The notes below the pieces were generated by a model that saw nothing but the letters and a program-made list of their open reading frames with translations, did no database searches and was not told the origin of the DNA. Shown piece by piece: positions 46,834 to 57,961 of a stretch of DNA of 64,000 nucleotides. The translations under genes and the position numbers were made by a program. The stretch comes from Apodemus sylvaticus (Eukaryota > Chordata > Mammalia > Rodentia > Muridae), in assembly GCF_947179515.1 (NCBI RefSeq), contig NC_067487.1:43504514-43568513 (forward strand), written 5' to 3'. Every line of letters starts with the position of its first letter. Positions within the stretch are counted from its first letter, which is position 1.

Positions 46834-46909
46834 GTATATGTGTAGAATCTATGTATGTGTGTAGAATCTATGTATATGTGTAGAATCTATGTATATGTGT
46901 AGAATCTAA
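46834..46909. repeat. 19-bp minisatellite, four units
   Basis: The unit GTATATGTGTAGAATCTAT is repeated head to tail four times (starts 46834, 46853, 46872, 46891). Unit 2 has one change (GTATGTGTG) and the last ends in A. Confidence 0.95.
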
Positions 46910-47045
46910 ATAAAGTCTAAAATCAAATGCATCAAATATTTCTTTTTTCTCTTTCCAATGTTAGCGAACTGGATGATGCTGAGTTTTAAACCTAAAAGAT
47001 TAAATCTTTTACAAGATTTTGTTGTTTTCTCCTTTAGTTTATACT

Positions 47046-47095
47046 TTGTGTGTGTGTGTGTGTGTACACGCGCGCACGCGTGCACGTGTTGTGTG
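47046..47095. repeat. Alternating purine-pyrimidine tract
   Basis: A GT array passes into ACACGCGCGCACGCGTGCAC. It is a strong candidate for Z-DNA formation. Confidence 0.85.
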
Positions 47096-47204
47096 TAAAT
47101 GCATATATGTGCACGTGTGTGAGGGCCCGAGGAGAATATAAGGTGTAATTTCTGTTCTGTTGTTTGCCTTTATTTTTATTTATTTATTTATTTGTTGTTT
47201 GTTT

Positions 47205-47335
47205 GATTAATGAGACAGAATCTCCTCATATGAATAGCCCTAGCTGCCCTGGAATGTACTATGTAGCTGAGGCTAACTTTAACCTCCCAGAGATTTGTTT
47301 CTGCTTCCCAAGCAGAGGAGGTGGGAGAGGCCACA
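47205..47335 (-). mobile_element. Old B1-type SINE, minus strand
   Basis: GAGACAGAATCTCCTCATAT, GCTGCCCTGGAATGTACTAT and GTAGCTGAGGCTAACTTTAA in antisense B1 order, preceded by a TTTATTTATTTA tail. Confidence 0.7.
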
Positions 47336-47796
47336 TCTTTCTTGGTTTGTTTTTAATGTTTGGTATATCTGGGAGCCAATGATACATGTATGCAAGTGTC
47401 CATTTGTATGCGTGCATGTATGTATGTGTGCACATGCCCAGAGTGTGTGTGCATGCATTTCCATTCTGTGCATGTAGAGGGCACGGAGCAACCATTGTCT
47501 TTTACCATTTGACCAAGGGTCTCTTGCTGACTGCTGTGTATGTTAGGCTAGCTAGCTGGCCTGCAAGATTTCCATGGATTCTCCCATCTTTATTTGCCAG
47601 CTTGCCATCGGAATTCTAAAAATTACAGACACGGAACTTTCTGGAGCCTGTTTCTGGAAATTATTAAAATACCACACTCAGATACCATCTGTGTTTTGCT
47701 CTCTCACTCTTGCACACCCTCGGTGGTATTTCCCAGGCTAAGCACAGTGTGATTACACACAGCTCTGCTCTTCAGCCTGGCACTGAAACACTGTAG

Positions 47797-47878
47797 TGCT
47801 GGGGATGTGGCTCAGTGATAGAGTGCTAAGCTAGCAGTAAGATCCACCAAACACAAAGGACAAAAAACAGTCCTGCAA
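47797..47878 (+). mobile_element. ID-type SINE (BC1-related)
   Basis: GTGCTGGGGATGTGGCTCAG, TGATAGAGTGCTAAGCTAGC and an A-rich end match the tRNA-Ala/BC1-derived ID head with substitutions. It keeps box A-like GTGGCTCAGTG but is a SINE, not a tRNA gene. Confidence 0.75.
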
Positions 47879-47899
47879 ATAAATACAATTATGCCGACT

Positions 47900-48576
47900 T
47901 TGAAAAATACTGTTTTTTTTCCTTTAAACAGTCACATCCTTTAATAAAAACTGCAGCATAACGCTTATGGACATGATTTTAAAGTGAATGAAGAGTCACA
48001 CTTTCTCTGAGGTAAATATTCAGAGAGAAAATCCACAGGCGCTAAGGTCTTTTCAAACCCTCAATTTGAGTTTTAGATTTGCTGTTCCCAAAAACCTCAA
48101 CCCTCATTTGATCATATCTCTTTAATGTTTTACCTCTGGGTGACAAATCCTTCATGATAAGGTATATATTGATTATATTGATGTGTTCCCTCTTTCGTCT
48201 AGTCACTCCACACTGACCACGCCCCAGTCTCCCTCTTAGAACCAGCCCACAGAGCTTTCTCAGGCTGATTCATTTGTACTCCTGGGAAAATAAGAACCTG
48301 GAAGAAAATGAAGACAGCCTAGAGTAACAGAGTAAGAACCTGCAGGAGTCCCTCAGTGTGGTTCACAGGAAAATAAATTCCTATCCTGGGTCGTAGAAAG
48401 AGAGGAGATGTGTTATTTCCAGACTGCATTCCACAGAACTCTGTGACTCTGAGGGGCAAGAGGGTAGAGCTGAATGAGTAGATTTCCTTCTTTCTGTGCC
48501 AACCAGAAAATGGCCCAGAATATCTTACACATCAATGCTTAGGGTGGGAGCACCTTTGACCAAAGAGAGTTTGTAT

Positions 48577-48621
<45 letters not shown>

Positions 48622-49230
48622 TTAGGCAGATTGATTTCTGAGGCCCCTCCCAGGTCCTATGGTCCTGTGTGACCGGAGAGCAGGGGCTCTCAAGGAAATG
48701 TATATATCTTCACTAAGACAAAGTAAACTTGCACTCTGCTCTGTACTTTGTGAGTTAAGAAGGGACCACCCATAAATGTGGGATAGACACAGATTCTGAA
48801 TGAGGAAGTTGTGGAGAGAGCCTTTATGTTCCACTCCTAGATCTGGACCTCTTCAATACTGATTCAATCCTCTGGCTAGCCTTAATCTCACCCTAACAGT
48901 ACAGTCAGCTGCTCTCTCTTTAATGGGGCCACGAACTTCTGAGAAACAATTTTACCTTGATTCAATAGAATATGATTAAGTACCAACTTCCAAGACTTGT
49001 GAGAGGCAGTTTCTTTTCTCCATGGTCTGGAGTTTATGGAACATTTGTTCTGCTTTTCAGATGGAAAAAGAAAATGAACTGCAAGGTCTACAAAGCTATT
49101 GAAGTAGAGGATAGTTTTTAGATGAATCAGAGTAATATAATATTGCAACGAAGTAGCATTTTTCCCCTCAAGGGAGACTTTCTTATACAGCATCTCCTGT
49201 CTCTTTATCTTAACTCAATAAACTATTTAG
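47900..49230. other. Intergenic with a long poly(A) tract
   Basis: Nothing gene-like is recognised. A run of about 39 A lies at 48577-48615. The sequence before it could be the 3' end of a retrocopy, but I cannot name a source. Confidence 0.45.
48577..48615. repeat. Poly(A) tract, about 39 bases
   Basis: Uninterrupted A run after TTGTATC. It is long enough to be a recent retroposition tail. Confidence 0.9.
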
Positions 49231-49239
49231 ACAAGTCAC

Positions 49240-49350
49240 TATTTCTATTTGACAACACAGAAAATGGAGGCCTAGAGGTGCAGACTGACCTGAAAGAATC
49301 CACTATTGACAACAAAGGCTGAGCTAGACAGCATAGATTTTGATTCCTCA
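49240..49350 (-). mobile_element. Possible MIR remnant, minus strand
   Basis: ACAGAAAATGGAGGCCTAGA, GGTGCAGACTGACCTGAA and AAGGCTGAGCTAGACAGCAT resemble the MIR antisense order. Weak. Confidence 0.4.
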
Positions 49351-49904
49351 TCTGGTTGGTGATTTTTACAATCAAGACAGTGGCCCTCTTTCTGAAACAG
49401 AAAATTGCCTAGGAATACTTTCAATACAAAACATTCACCAAGCCAGCGTCTCACGTAAACTTGCTTCCATCTCTAATCCACTTTCCTTCTTCCACCACAA
49501 GAATCTTGGATGCTCCCTTTTCAAGTCAATCAGCACACACGTATCTTAATGTAGTGCATTTCCAGTAAGTTATAATTACCATCTCTATGAGAGAGAGTAT
49601 TGTCGATTTTCAATTTGAAGATTTTTTTTTGTAGTTTTTGTAGGTGTTTATAAAGAAATGTAAACATATAGCCACAGTCCCATTGGCAGAGGTGAAGGGG
49701 GAGTTACTCTTTGCTCGTTTCAGTTCCAGATAAAATAAAAGACATGTCTGAACTTGCTTGGGTTTAGATGGCTGCTGTTTAAATATTTTTCCTCTGAGAC
49801 CCTTTGAAAACATTAACACTTTAGCTGAAAATGAAATCATGAGGTTGAAAATATTTTATTTTACGGTGTAATGGCTATGCTTTATTCAGTGATCTGATTC
49901 TTTT

Positions 49905-51296
49905 TTTCTCTTCAGTGAATATAGATTTTTTTCCCCTATAACATATTATCATTGGGCTTCCCCTCCTTCTCCAAACAGTTCTCCAAATCTTCTCTCATTT
50001 GAATCCATCCTCTTTCTATCTCTCATTAGAAAACAAACAGATTTATAAGCCATCGGAATAAAATGGAATAAAAATAAAATCAAACCCATCAGAATAGTAA
50101 AAACAAACAATAAAAAGAGCCCAAGAAAAGACACAAGAAACAGATATAGATGCAGAGCCCTACCATTTGAACACTTGTATATCTTATAAAAACATAAAAC
50201 TTGAAGCCATATTGTATACATGAAGGACCTAAAAGTTAAAAAAACGGAGGAAAAATTAAAATTAAAATTAAAGCATGGCAGTATGAGATAATAAACCTCC
50301 AAAGATCATTGTCTTTATTTTCTGTTGGGCTTCAGCCTACTTTAAGAGTTTGTTTCTCCTGTGAGACTCAAGAGAAGACAAGATTTTCTTATGTAAGTGA
50401 TCATCAATTGGAGGTTGTGTCTGGGTTAAGGATGAGGGTATATGTTCATTTCTCCTTTATGTTCCAGTTCCCCCTCCCCCCCCCCCCCCGCCACCTAATG
50501 CAAATCCATGCAGGTTCTGTGCATACTGCTTCAGATTCTATAAATTCATGTGTGTCAGTTCTGTTACATCTAGAAGGTCTTATTTTCTTAGTGTCCTCCA
50601 CCTTCTCTGTTTCTAACGCTCCAGTTCATCATCTGCAGTGTTTCCTGAGCTCTGTGGGGAGGGATTTGATAGAGATATCCCATTTAGAGCCGAGTCTTCC
50701 AAGGTCTCGCACTGTCTGAATGCTGTCTGGATGTGGTTCTTTGTATTACTTCTATCTGCTGCAAGGGGGAAGCGTCTTTGATAACAGCTGAGCAAAGCCG
50801 TATGAGTATCTGTGAGTAGAAGGAGACATTTTATGGCTGTGTTCCTTTAGTTGAACATACCATTTGGTTTCTTGGTCACCCAAATATTATCAGGCATGGT
50901 TTTCATATAGAGTACCTTTCTGTACCAAGAATCCTAGTTTTTAGGGGGTAAAGGATCTAAGTGGTACCAGCTTGACTTCTTCATGTTCAATGAGTTTAGT
51001 ATGTGTTATCTTTAGTAATAGGGATTTGTCATCAGATTTTAGAGAGAAACATAAAGCCTTGGCTACAGCCTGAGTTGTTTGGGTGGTTCCATTGGGACCA
51101 CCCCTTGGCCAACAACACAGTTAGATGTAACCCATTCCTGATGCAGGAAGAAAAAATGATTCATTTGGCATCAAGAGATGCTCATTTAGATCTCTCTCTC
51201 CTCATTATTTTGCAATTTCATTTAGATCACTTTCATATATGTATATATTTTAGGAAGCTTTAATGGTACTAGGTTTCCATACTACACCTCAAAAGG
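49905..51296 (-). mobile_element. Old Lx-like L1: 3' UTR (first part)
   Basis: Antisense words typical of old murine L1 3' UTRs occur in order: ATCTCTCATTAGAAAACAAA-type, GAGCCCAAGAAAAGACACAA, AACTTGAAGCCATATTGTAT, ACCTCCAAAGATCATTG, GGCTTCAGCCTACTTTAAGA, CATTTAGAGCCGAGTCTTCC, GCTGCAAGGGGGAAGCGTCT and GTACCAAGAATCCTAG. This is the genomic left end of a minus-strand L1 that continues to the window edge, interrupted by two younger L1s. Confidence 0.85.
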
Positions 51297-51917
51297 TTCT
51301 TTTTTTTAAATTTTTTTTATTCGATATAATTTATTTACATTTCAAATGATTTCCCCTTTTCTAGCCCCCCACTCCCCGAAAGTCCCGCAAGCCCCCTTCT
51401 CTTCCCCTGTCCTCCCACCCACCCCTTCCCACTTCCCCGTTCTGGTTTTGCCAAATACTGTTTCACTGAGTCTTTCCAGAACCAGGGGCCACTCCTCCTT
51501 TCTTCTTGTATCTCATTTGATGTGTGGATTATGTTTTGGGTATTCCAGTTTTCTAGGTTAATATCCACTTATTAGTGAGTGCATACCATGATTCACCTTT
51601 TGAGTCTGGGTTACCTCACTTAGTATGATGTTCTCTAGCTCCATCCATTTGCCTAAGAATTTCATGAATTCATTGTTTCTAATGGCTGAATAGTAAGTAC
51701 TCCATTGTGTAGATATACCACATTTTTTGCATCCACTCTTCTGTTGAGGGATACCTGGGTTCTTTCCAGCATCTGGCAATTATAAATAGGGCTGCTATGA
51801 ACATAGTAGAGCATGTATCCTTATTACATGGTGGGGAATCCTCTGGGTATATGCCCAGAAGTGGTATAGCAGGATCTTCTGGAAGTGAGGTGCCCAGTTT
51901 TCGGAGGAACCGCCAGA
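51297..51917 (-). mobile_element. Young 5'-truncated L1 inside the old L1 3' UTR
   Basis: From the T-run and ATTCGATATAATTTATTTAC through CCCCGAAAGTCCCGCAAGCC, the stop of ORF2 (LISGY) and the WGCKLVQPL-adjacent codons, it equals the reverse of about 62759-63360 of the full-length L1. It breaks at CGGAGGAACCGCCAGAC. Old L1 sequence resumes with TTTTGTATTTCTCTCTGC. A target duplication, if any, is only about 5 bases (CTTTT). Confidence 0.88.
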
Positions 51918-52200
51918 CTTTTGTATTTCTCTCTGCTAGTATTCTCTTGCTATCCCCCTCCACACTTGATCCTCCAGTTCCCCCATCCCAAATGCATCCA
52001 CAACTGTCTATTTTATTTGCCCTATCTAGGGAAATTCATCTACTCTCCCTTTGTCCGTTACTGTGGTTCTCTGGATTGTAGCTTAATTATCACTGACTTA
52101 ATGACTAATATACACATATATGTAAATACATACTGTATTCATGTCTTTCTGGGTCTGGGTACCTCACTCATGATTTTTTTCTAGTTTGAGCCATTTACAT
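51918..52200 (-). mobile_element. Old Lx-like L1: 3' UTR, continued
   Basis: CTCTGCTAGTATTCTCTTGC, CTATCTAGGGAAATTCATCT, TTCTCTGGATTGTAGCTTAA, CTTTCTGGGTCTGGGTACCT and TTTTTTCTAGTTTGAGCCAT match the antisense end of ORF2/3' UTR of old L1 copies and join on to the ORF2 remnant. Confidence 0.8.
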
Positions 52201-55200
52201 ACAAATTTTATGACTTAATTTTTTCCCCTGGTTACTGACTAATATTCAATTGTGTACTACATTTTCTTTATCCTTTTTTTTTTCTGCTGAGGAGCAACTA
52301 GATTTTCTATAGTTTCAGGCCATATGAACTGGGCAGCAATGAACAAAGATAAGCAAGTGTTTCTATAACAGTATGAAGCATCCTTTGGCATATGCTCAAG
52401 AAGGACATCGCTGGATTTTGAGGTAGATTGATTCCTGTCTTTCTGAGAAACCAGCACCCAGTTTCTGTTAGTAGCTGTGTAAGTTTTTATTCTACCCAGC
52501 AATGAATGCTGGGTTCACTAGCATGATCTATCACTTGTTTTTATAGATCTTAGCTATTCTCATGACTGTGAGATGGAATCTCAAAGTGGTTTTGATTTGC
52601 ATTTCCCTGATGTTTTATGTATGTTGAACATTTCTGTTTCTCAGCCATTTTTAGTTTCTTCTTTTGATAATTCTCTGCTTAGATCTATTCACCTTATTTA
52701 TATTGGGTTAATTGTTGATTTCCAGATTTTTGAGTTCTTTATATCTTTTAGATATTAGACCCCTGACAGATGTGTAGCTGGTAAAATTCTTTTCCTATTC
52801 TGTGGCCTTTTGCTTGTCAAAATGATGCTGTCCCTTACCATACAGAAGCTTGTAGTTTCATGAGGTCCAAGTTATTTATTTTTGGTCTTTGTTCATGCTG
52901 TTCAAAAAGATCATATACAATGAATTCCATGATATATGACACTTTCTTTTAAATCAGGTTTAGGGAATTTGGTTTTACATTAAGGTCTGTGATCCATATA
53001 GAGTTGAATTCTGTGCAAGGTCATAAGTATTTATCGATTTGCATTCTTCTACATGTAAACATCCAGTTTGACCAGCATCTTTGTTGAAGATGCTATATTT
53101 TTCCAGTGTGTATTTCTGGCTTCTTTATCAAAAAAAAGGTGTTCGTAGGTTTGTGGATTTATGTCTAGGGTTTCAGTTCATTTCTGCTATTCCCTTTGTC
53201 TGTTTTTGTGCCAGTAGCATGCTGCTTTTATGATTGTATCTCTGTGGTACAATTTGATGTCAGGGATGTTGATAATTCCTGCAATTATTATTATTATTAT
53301 TACTATTATTATTATTATTGAATGTTTTAGCTATCCTGGGTTTGTTGTTTTCCCAGATGAAGCTAAAAATTATTCTTTCAAGATTTGTGAAGAACTGTAT
53401 TGGAATTATGATAGTGATGCATTGAATAATAAGTAGATTGCTTTTGGGAGGATGGCCATTTTTAGTGTGTTAATCCACTAAACTCACAACCTTTGGAGAT
53501 TGTTCCATCTTTTGATATCTTCTTCAAGTTCTTTCTTCAACATATTAAAATTTTAATCATATAATACTTTCACTTGCTTAATTGGAGTAATCCCAAGATA
53601 GTTTATATTATGTGCGGCTATTGTGAAAGCTGTTGTTTCTGTGATTTCTCTCTCAGTCCACTTGTCGTTTGTATATATGAACCCTGCTGAAATTTGTGAG
53701 TTAATTTTGTATCTATCTGCTTTGCTGAAAGCATTAATCAGCTGTAGAATTTTCCTGGTGAAAATTTATACTGTCATTGCATCTACTTAAAATAATACAT
53801 TGACTTCTTATTTCCAGTTTGTATCTCCACAATTTCCTTTCATTGTCTTAGCTAAGTCTTCAAGTACTATATTTAATAGTCATGACAAGAGTGGACAGGG
53901 ACCTTGTCTTGTTCCTGGTTTTAGTGGAATTATTTTGGGTTTCTTTATATTTAAGCTGATGTTGGCTATGTTTTTGTTGTAAACTGTCTTTATGATGTTG
54001 AGATATATCCCTTGTATCACTAATCTCGCACTACTTTTATTATAAAGAGGCATTAGATTTTGTCAAAGGTTTTTACTGCATCTAATGAGATGATCATGTA
54101 ATTTTTTTTGTCTTTTAGCTTGCTTATACAGTGAACCATATTTACCTATTGAAGTATGTGGAAAGCCTCTTTTTATGTCTGAGATGAAGCCTACTTGATC
54201 ATGGTGGATGACCTTTTTGATGTATTCTTGGATTTGGTTCATAAATGCATTTGTTTGCTTTTGAGAATTTTTACATTTATGTGCATAAGGAAAACTATTC
54301 TATAATTCTCCTTTTTGCTAAAGCTTTGTGTGCTTTGTGTATCACAGTAATTTTAAAAATGAATGGGGTAATGCCCCTTCTGTTTCTATCTTGTGGGATA
54401 ATTTAAGGAATATTGATATTCACTCTTTGAATGTCTGGTTGACATTTGGCATTAAAACCATCTGACTCTAGACCTTTTTGGGGGGGGGATTGGAGACATT
54501 TAATGGCTGATTCTATTTCACTGGGGCTTATAGGTCTGCTTAAAATCCTTATATGATCTTGTTTTAACTTTGCCAGTTGGTATATGTGGAGATAATTTCC
54601 ATCTCTTTTAGATGTCAAATTTGTTGGAGAATAGGTTTTTGAATCATGTCCCCATGATTCTCTAAAGTTTCCCGGTACCTGTAGTTATGTCCCTTTTCGT
54701 TCATAATTGTGTTAATTTGGTTGTTGTTCTTCACCTTTTATTCAACTTTCCAGAAGGGTTTGACAACCTTATTAATTGTCTTAAAGAACTAACTCTTTGT
54801 TTTGTTGATTCTTTGATTGTTTATGTTTTGTTGATGTTGATTCTAATTTATTGAATGCAGACCTGAGGTTAATTATTTCTTGGTACTTATTCCTTTCAGA
54901 TGTGATTTCTTCTTTTAGTTCTAGAGCTTTCAGGTGTACCAAGAAGCTACTAGTATGAGATCTCTCCAATTTTCTGTGTAGGTATTTAATGCTATGAACT
55001 TGCCCCCTTAGAACTGTCTTGTTGTGCCCATAAGTTTGAGATTCTGTGTATTCATTTTTATTCAGTTCTACTAAGTCTTTAATATTCTTCTTAATTTTTT
55101 GACTTGATCTACTTTTCATTACATAGAGAGTTGTTCAGTTTTCATGAGTGTTGTTTCTGTTGTTGCTAATCTGCAGTTGTTAGATAGGATGGAGTTATTT

Positions 55201-55830
55201 CAATTTTGTTTTTTCTGTGGAGACTTTAATCTGTGTCTGAATATGTGGTCAGTTTGAAGGACGTTCCATAAGGTGCTAAGAAGAATGAATATTCTTTTGT
55301 GTTGCATTAAATATTCTGTAAATATGTTAGATTCATTTGGCTTATGACATCAGTTAGCTCCAGAATTTCTCTGCTCAGTTTTTGTCTGGGTGACTTGCCT
55401 ATTGAAGAGAGTAGCTTACTCAATTAAGCTGTAGTAGTGTTTCTTTTATAAATGTAAGTCTCCCTGTATTTGGTGAATAGATATAAAAGAATTGTGATAT
55501 CCCCCTGGTGGATTTTTCCTTTGATTGGTATGTAGTGTCCTTCCCTATTTCTTCTTTTTAATTCTGGTTTAAAGGCTATTTTGGAAATTATTAAAATTGC
55601 TATACTGGCCTTTTCCTTAGGTTTGTTTGTGCAGAATACCATTTTCTATCATTTTCCATCCTTTTACCATGAGGTAATGTCTATCTTGGATGTTGAGATT
55701 TATTTCTTGGATGCAGCAGATGGAAAGGATCCTATTTTGAATCTATTTCTTAGCCTGCATTGTTTTATTGTGGAATTGAGACCATTAATTTTGAGAAATA
55801 TTAATGAGAATGTTTCTTGATTTCTGTTAG
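52201..55830 (-). pseudogene. Old Lx-like L1: decayed ORF2
   Basis: The antisense strand holds L1 ORF2 in pieces. C-terminal codons lie at 52257-52502 (GRIKTYTATNRNWVL, IAAQFIWPETIENLVAPQ). The RT region lies around 53880-54620, with LSRPISPSEIESAIKCLQSP at its N-terminal side. The linker is at 54781-55119 and the endonuclease at 55424-55820, near the ORF2 start. Frameshifts and stops occur throughout, and microsatellites have grown inside it ((ATT)n at 53285-53321, (GGT)n(GT)n at 55847-55890). The protein would have been the endonuclease-reverse transcriptase; it is now dead. Confidence 0.88.
53285..53321. repeat. (ATT)n microsatellite in old L1 ORF2
   Basis: ATT units with one ACT interruption. 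They were acquired after the old L1 decayed. Confidence 0.93.
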
Positions 55831-55846
55831 TTTGCTGGCATTGTGG

Positions 55847-55890
55847 TGGTGGTGGTGGTGGTGGTGTGTGTGTGTATGTGTGTGTGTGTT
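55847..55890. repeat. (GGT)n(GT)n microsatellite in old L1
   Basis: GGT units pass into GT units in the ORF1-ORF2 junction region of the old L1. Confidence 0.93.
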
Positions 55891-55929
55891 TTCCCTATTT
55901 AATTTGCTGATCTGTCATTATTTATTCCT

Positions 55930-56762
55930 GTGTTTTCTTGGGTATGGTTAACCTCTTCATGTTGAAGCTTTCATTGTAGTGGCTTTTGTAGTACTGTATT
56001 TATAGATAGATACTCTTAATTTTTTTTATTACAAAATGTCTTTTTTTCTCCAACTATTTGGATTGATAGTTCTTTTGGGTATAATAGTTCAGGCAGTTAT
56101 ATGTGGTCTCTCAGAGTTTGCAGAACATCTCTTTGGGCTCTCTGGCTTTTAGAGTCTCTGTTGAGACTTCAGATATTATTCTAATAGGTCTGCTTTCATA
56201 TGTTAACATGACCTTTTCCCTTGCATCTTCTAATATTCTATTTTTGTTCTGTACAATGAGTGCTTTGATTATTATGGATAGAAGAGTATTTCTTTTTTAT
56301 ATGTTTGGTGTTATGGACGCTTCTTGTATCTTGATAAATACCTTTTTGTAGCTTTGGGAAATTTTCTTTTATGATTTTATTAAGGATATTTTTCTGTGAC
56401 TTTGACTTGGGCTTCTTCTTTTTCCTCTATTCCTATTATTCTTAGGTATGGTCTTTTCATAGTGTTTTGTATTTCTTGCATGTTCTGTACCAGAAAGATT
56501 TTTACCTTTAGCATTTCCTTTGGCTGAGGTATCCATTTCTTCTATTGTGTCTTCAGTGCCTGAGATTATTTCCTTAGTTTCTTGTGTTCTGTTGATGATG
56601 CTTTCCTCTGGGATTCTTGTTCAAGTTCCTAAATTTTTCCTTTGCCAATCTCTGTTTTAACTTTGTTGCTTCTATTTCTATGTTCAGGTCTTTAACTGTT
56701 TCATTAATTTTCTTCCACTGCTTCTTTGTGTTTTAATAGATTTCTTTAAGAGATTTATTCAT
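55930..56762 (-). pseudogene. Old Lx-like L1: ORF1 remnant, C-terminal and RRM part
   Basis: Antisense codons for the nucleic-acid-binding end of ORF1p are visible (CTCCAACTATTTGGATTGAT, AGTTTGCAGAACATC, GGTCTGCTTTCATATGTTAA, TTTTGTTCTGTACAATGAG, TTATGATTTTATTAAGG), followed at 56400-56750 by the RRM and coiled-coil side. The frame is broken many times. It is cut at 56762 by the full-length L1, and the N-terminal part resumes at 63378. Confidence 0.8.
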
Positions 56763-57961
56763 GCGGCGGCGGCGGCAGCGGCAGCGGCAGCAGTGGCTGC
56801 TCCAGCTGAAGGGCCATCAGCAGTGGAATCAAGGCGTCACAGGGACCAGTTAGGCCCTGCGCCCATGACCACTGACCTTCGCTGACCAGCCGGGGTGGCA
56901 AGCAGCTGCAGTTGTGCGGTGCCTTTCCTGCACGGAAGCCACTTCAGAACTCGGCCTCCCACCAGTCAGGAGAGGTGCATCCATCTTGGTTCCATACTCC
57001 AGGGATCGGACAGACTGAGGTACACAAACATAATCCGAGGCCAACACCGCGGTGGTCTGAGCCCGACGGGCGTTGGCCTGCACCCAGGCCCTGGGCGGTT
57101 GGGGGGCCATCGGGGGTGCCAACCCAGCCAGGAGGTTTTTTGCCCAGGCCTGCGTGCGCGCCGCCATTTTGCCTGCAGGACAACAGAGAGCACTGGCGGG
57201 CAGACCTGTAACAGGCATAGCCTGAGGCTAACAAAGCGGGGGTCCGGGCCCCAAAAGGCACAAGACTGACCCCAAGAACTGGGCGGTTTGGTGGGCCATC
57301 TGTGAGTCAACCCGCCCAGGTGATTGTTAGCAAAGCAGACTCTCCCGGCGCTTTCAAGGAGCGCAGGCGCACACGCCCGCCATCCTAGTCACCTGGCGGA
57401 CCCAATTAACAGTCATAGCCCTAGGGGAACTTTGCTCGGACCTTGGCCTCCCAGGCTTTTGCCTGAACTCAGGGACTGGGCGGCCAGGCTAACCTTGTGT
57501 GCGACAGCCCGGTTGGCGGATCGGCTGCCCAGCGAGGTGAGCGGAACACAGAGGAGGTCACAGCAGCATACACCTTCGGCACTCCCTGGGGGTGCACACG
57601 GGCTCCATCTGGTCCACAGACACAATCTGGGGCAAGGCCTCAGGCAGAAGCCCTCAGCTCTACTCTCTCCGCTTCCGGATCCAGATCAGTCTGGGCTGCA
57701 GCACCACATCTCCAAGTCCTGCAAGTGGCTAGCTGGGCTTCCGGGCGGCCAGCTGGGAGAAGTCAGTGTGCTCCAGTGAATCCAGCGGGCCCCAGCGGGA
57801 GCCTTCGGGTGCCTGCTTTGGGATCTGAACAGCCTGGGCAGCAGCACCCTGTCTACAAGCAGTGCAGGAGGTAAGCTGTGCACCAGAGGCCAACTGGGAA
57901 GGGGCAGCTTGCACTGGTGAGTCCAGCACTGACAAGACAAACTAACACCAGTGAGACCTAG
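56763..57961 (+). promoter_or_regulatory. L1 5' UTR / internal promoter with diverged monomers
   Basis: About 1.2 kb of GC- and CpG-rich DNA. It begins with a GCGGCGGCGGCGGCAGCGG run and ends just before the ORF1 ATG. The landmark CTGGGCGG recurs at 57091, 57279 and 57478 (spacings 188 and 199), each time 90-130 bases after a CCAT(C/T)TT-like word (56988, 57165, 57379). This indicates three diverged tandem monomers, the promoter style of mouse L1. GCCATTTTG at 57163 fits a YY1 site. L1 promoters are internal and Pol II driven. No TATA box is seen, as expected. Confidence 0.8.

Noticed and set aside
46834..46909. CRISPR-like short repeats
   Set aside because: The units are directly adjacent with no spacers, and the genome is mammalian. 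It is a minisatellite.
47797..47878. tRNA-like sequence
   Set aside because: It matches an ID SINE head with an A-rich tail. There is no complete cloverleaf or intact box B that I can support.
56895..57935. Several overlapping ORFs of 100-150 codons on both strands
   Set aside because: They lie in the GC-rich L1 5' UTR, where stop codons are rare in all frames. None has a recognisable domain.
56763..57961. GC/CpG-rich block resembling a host CpG-island promoter
   Set aside because: It is bounded by the L1 target duplication and leads straight into L1 ORF1, so it is the L1 internal promoter.
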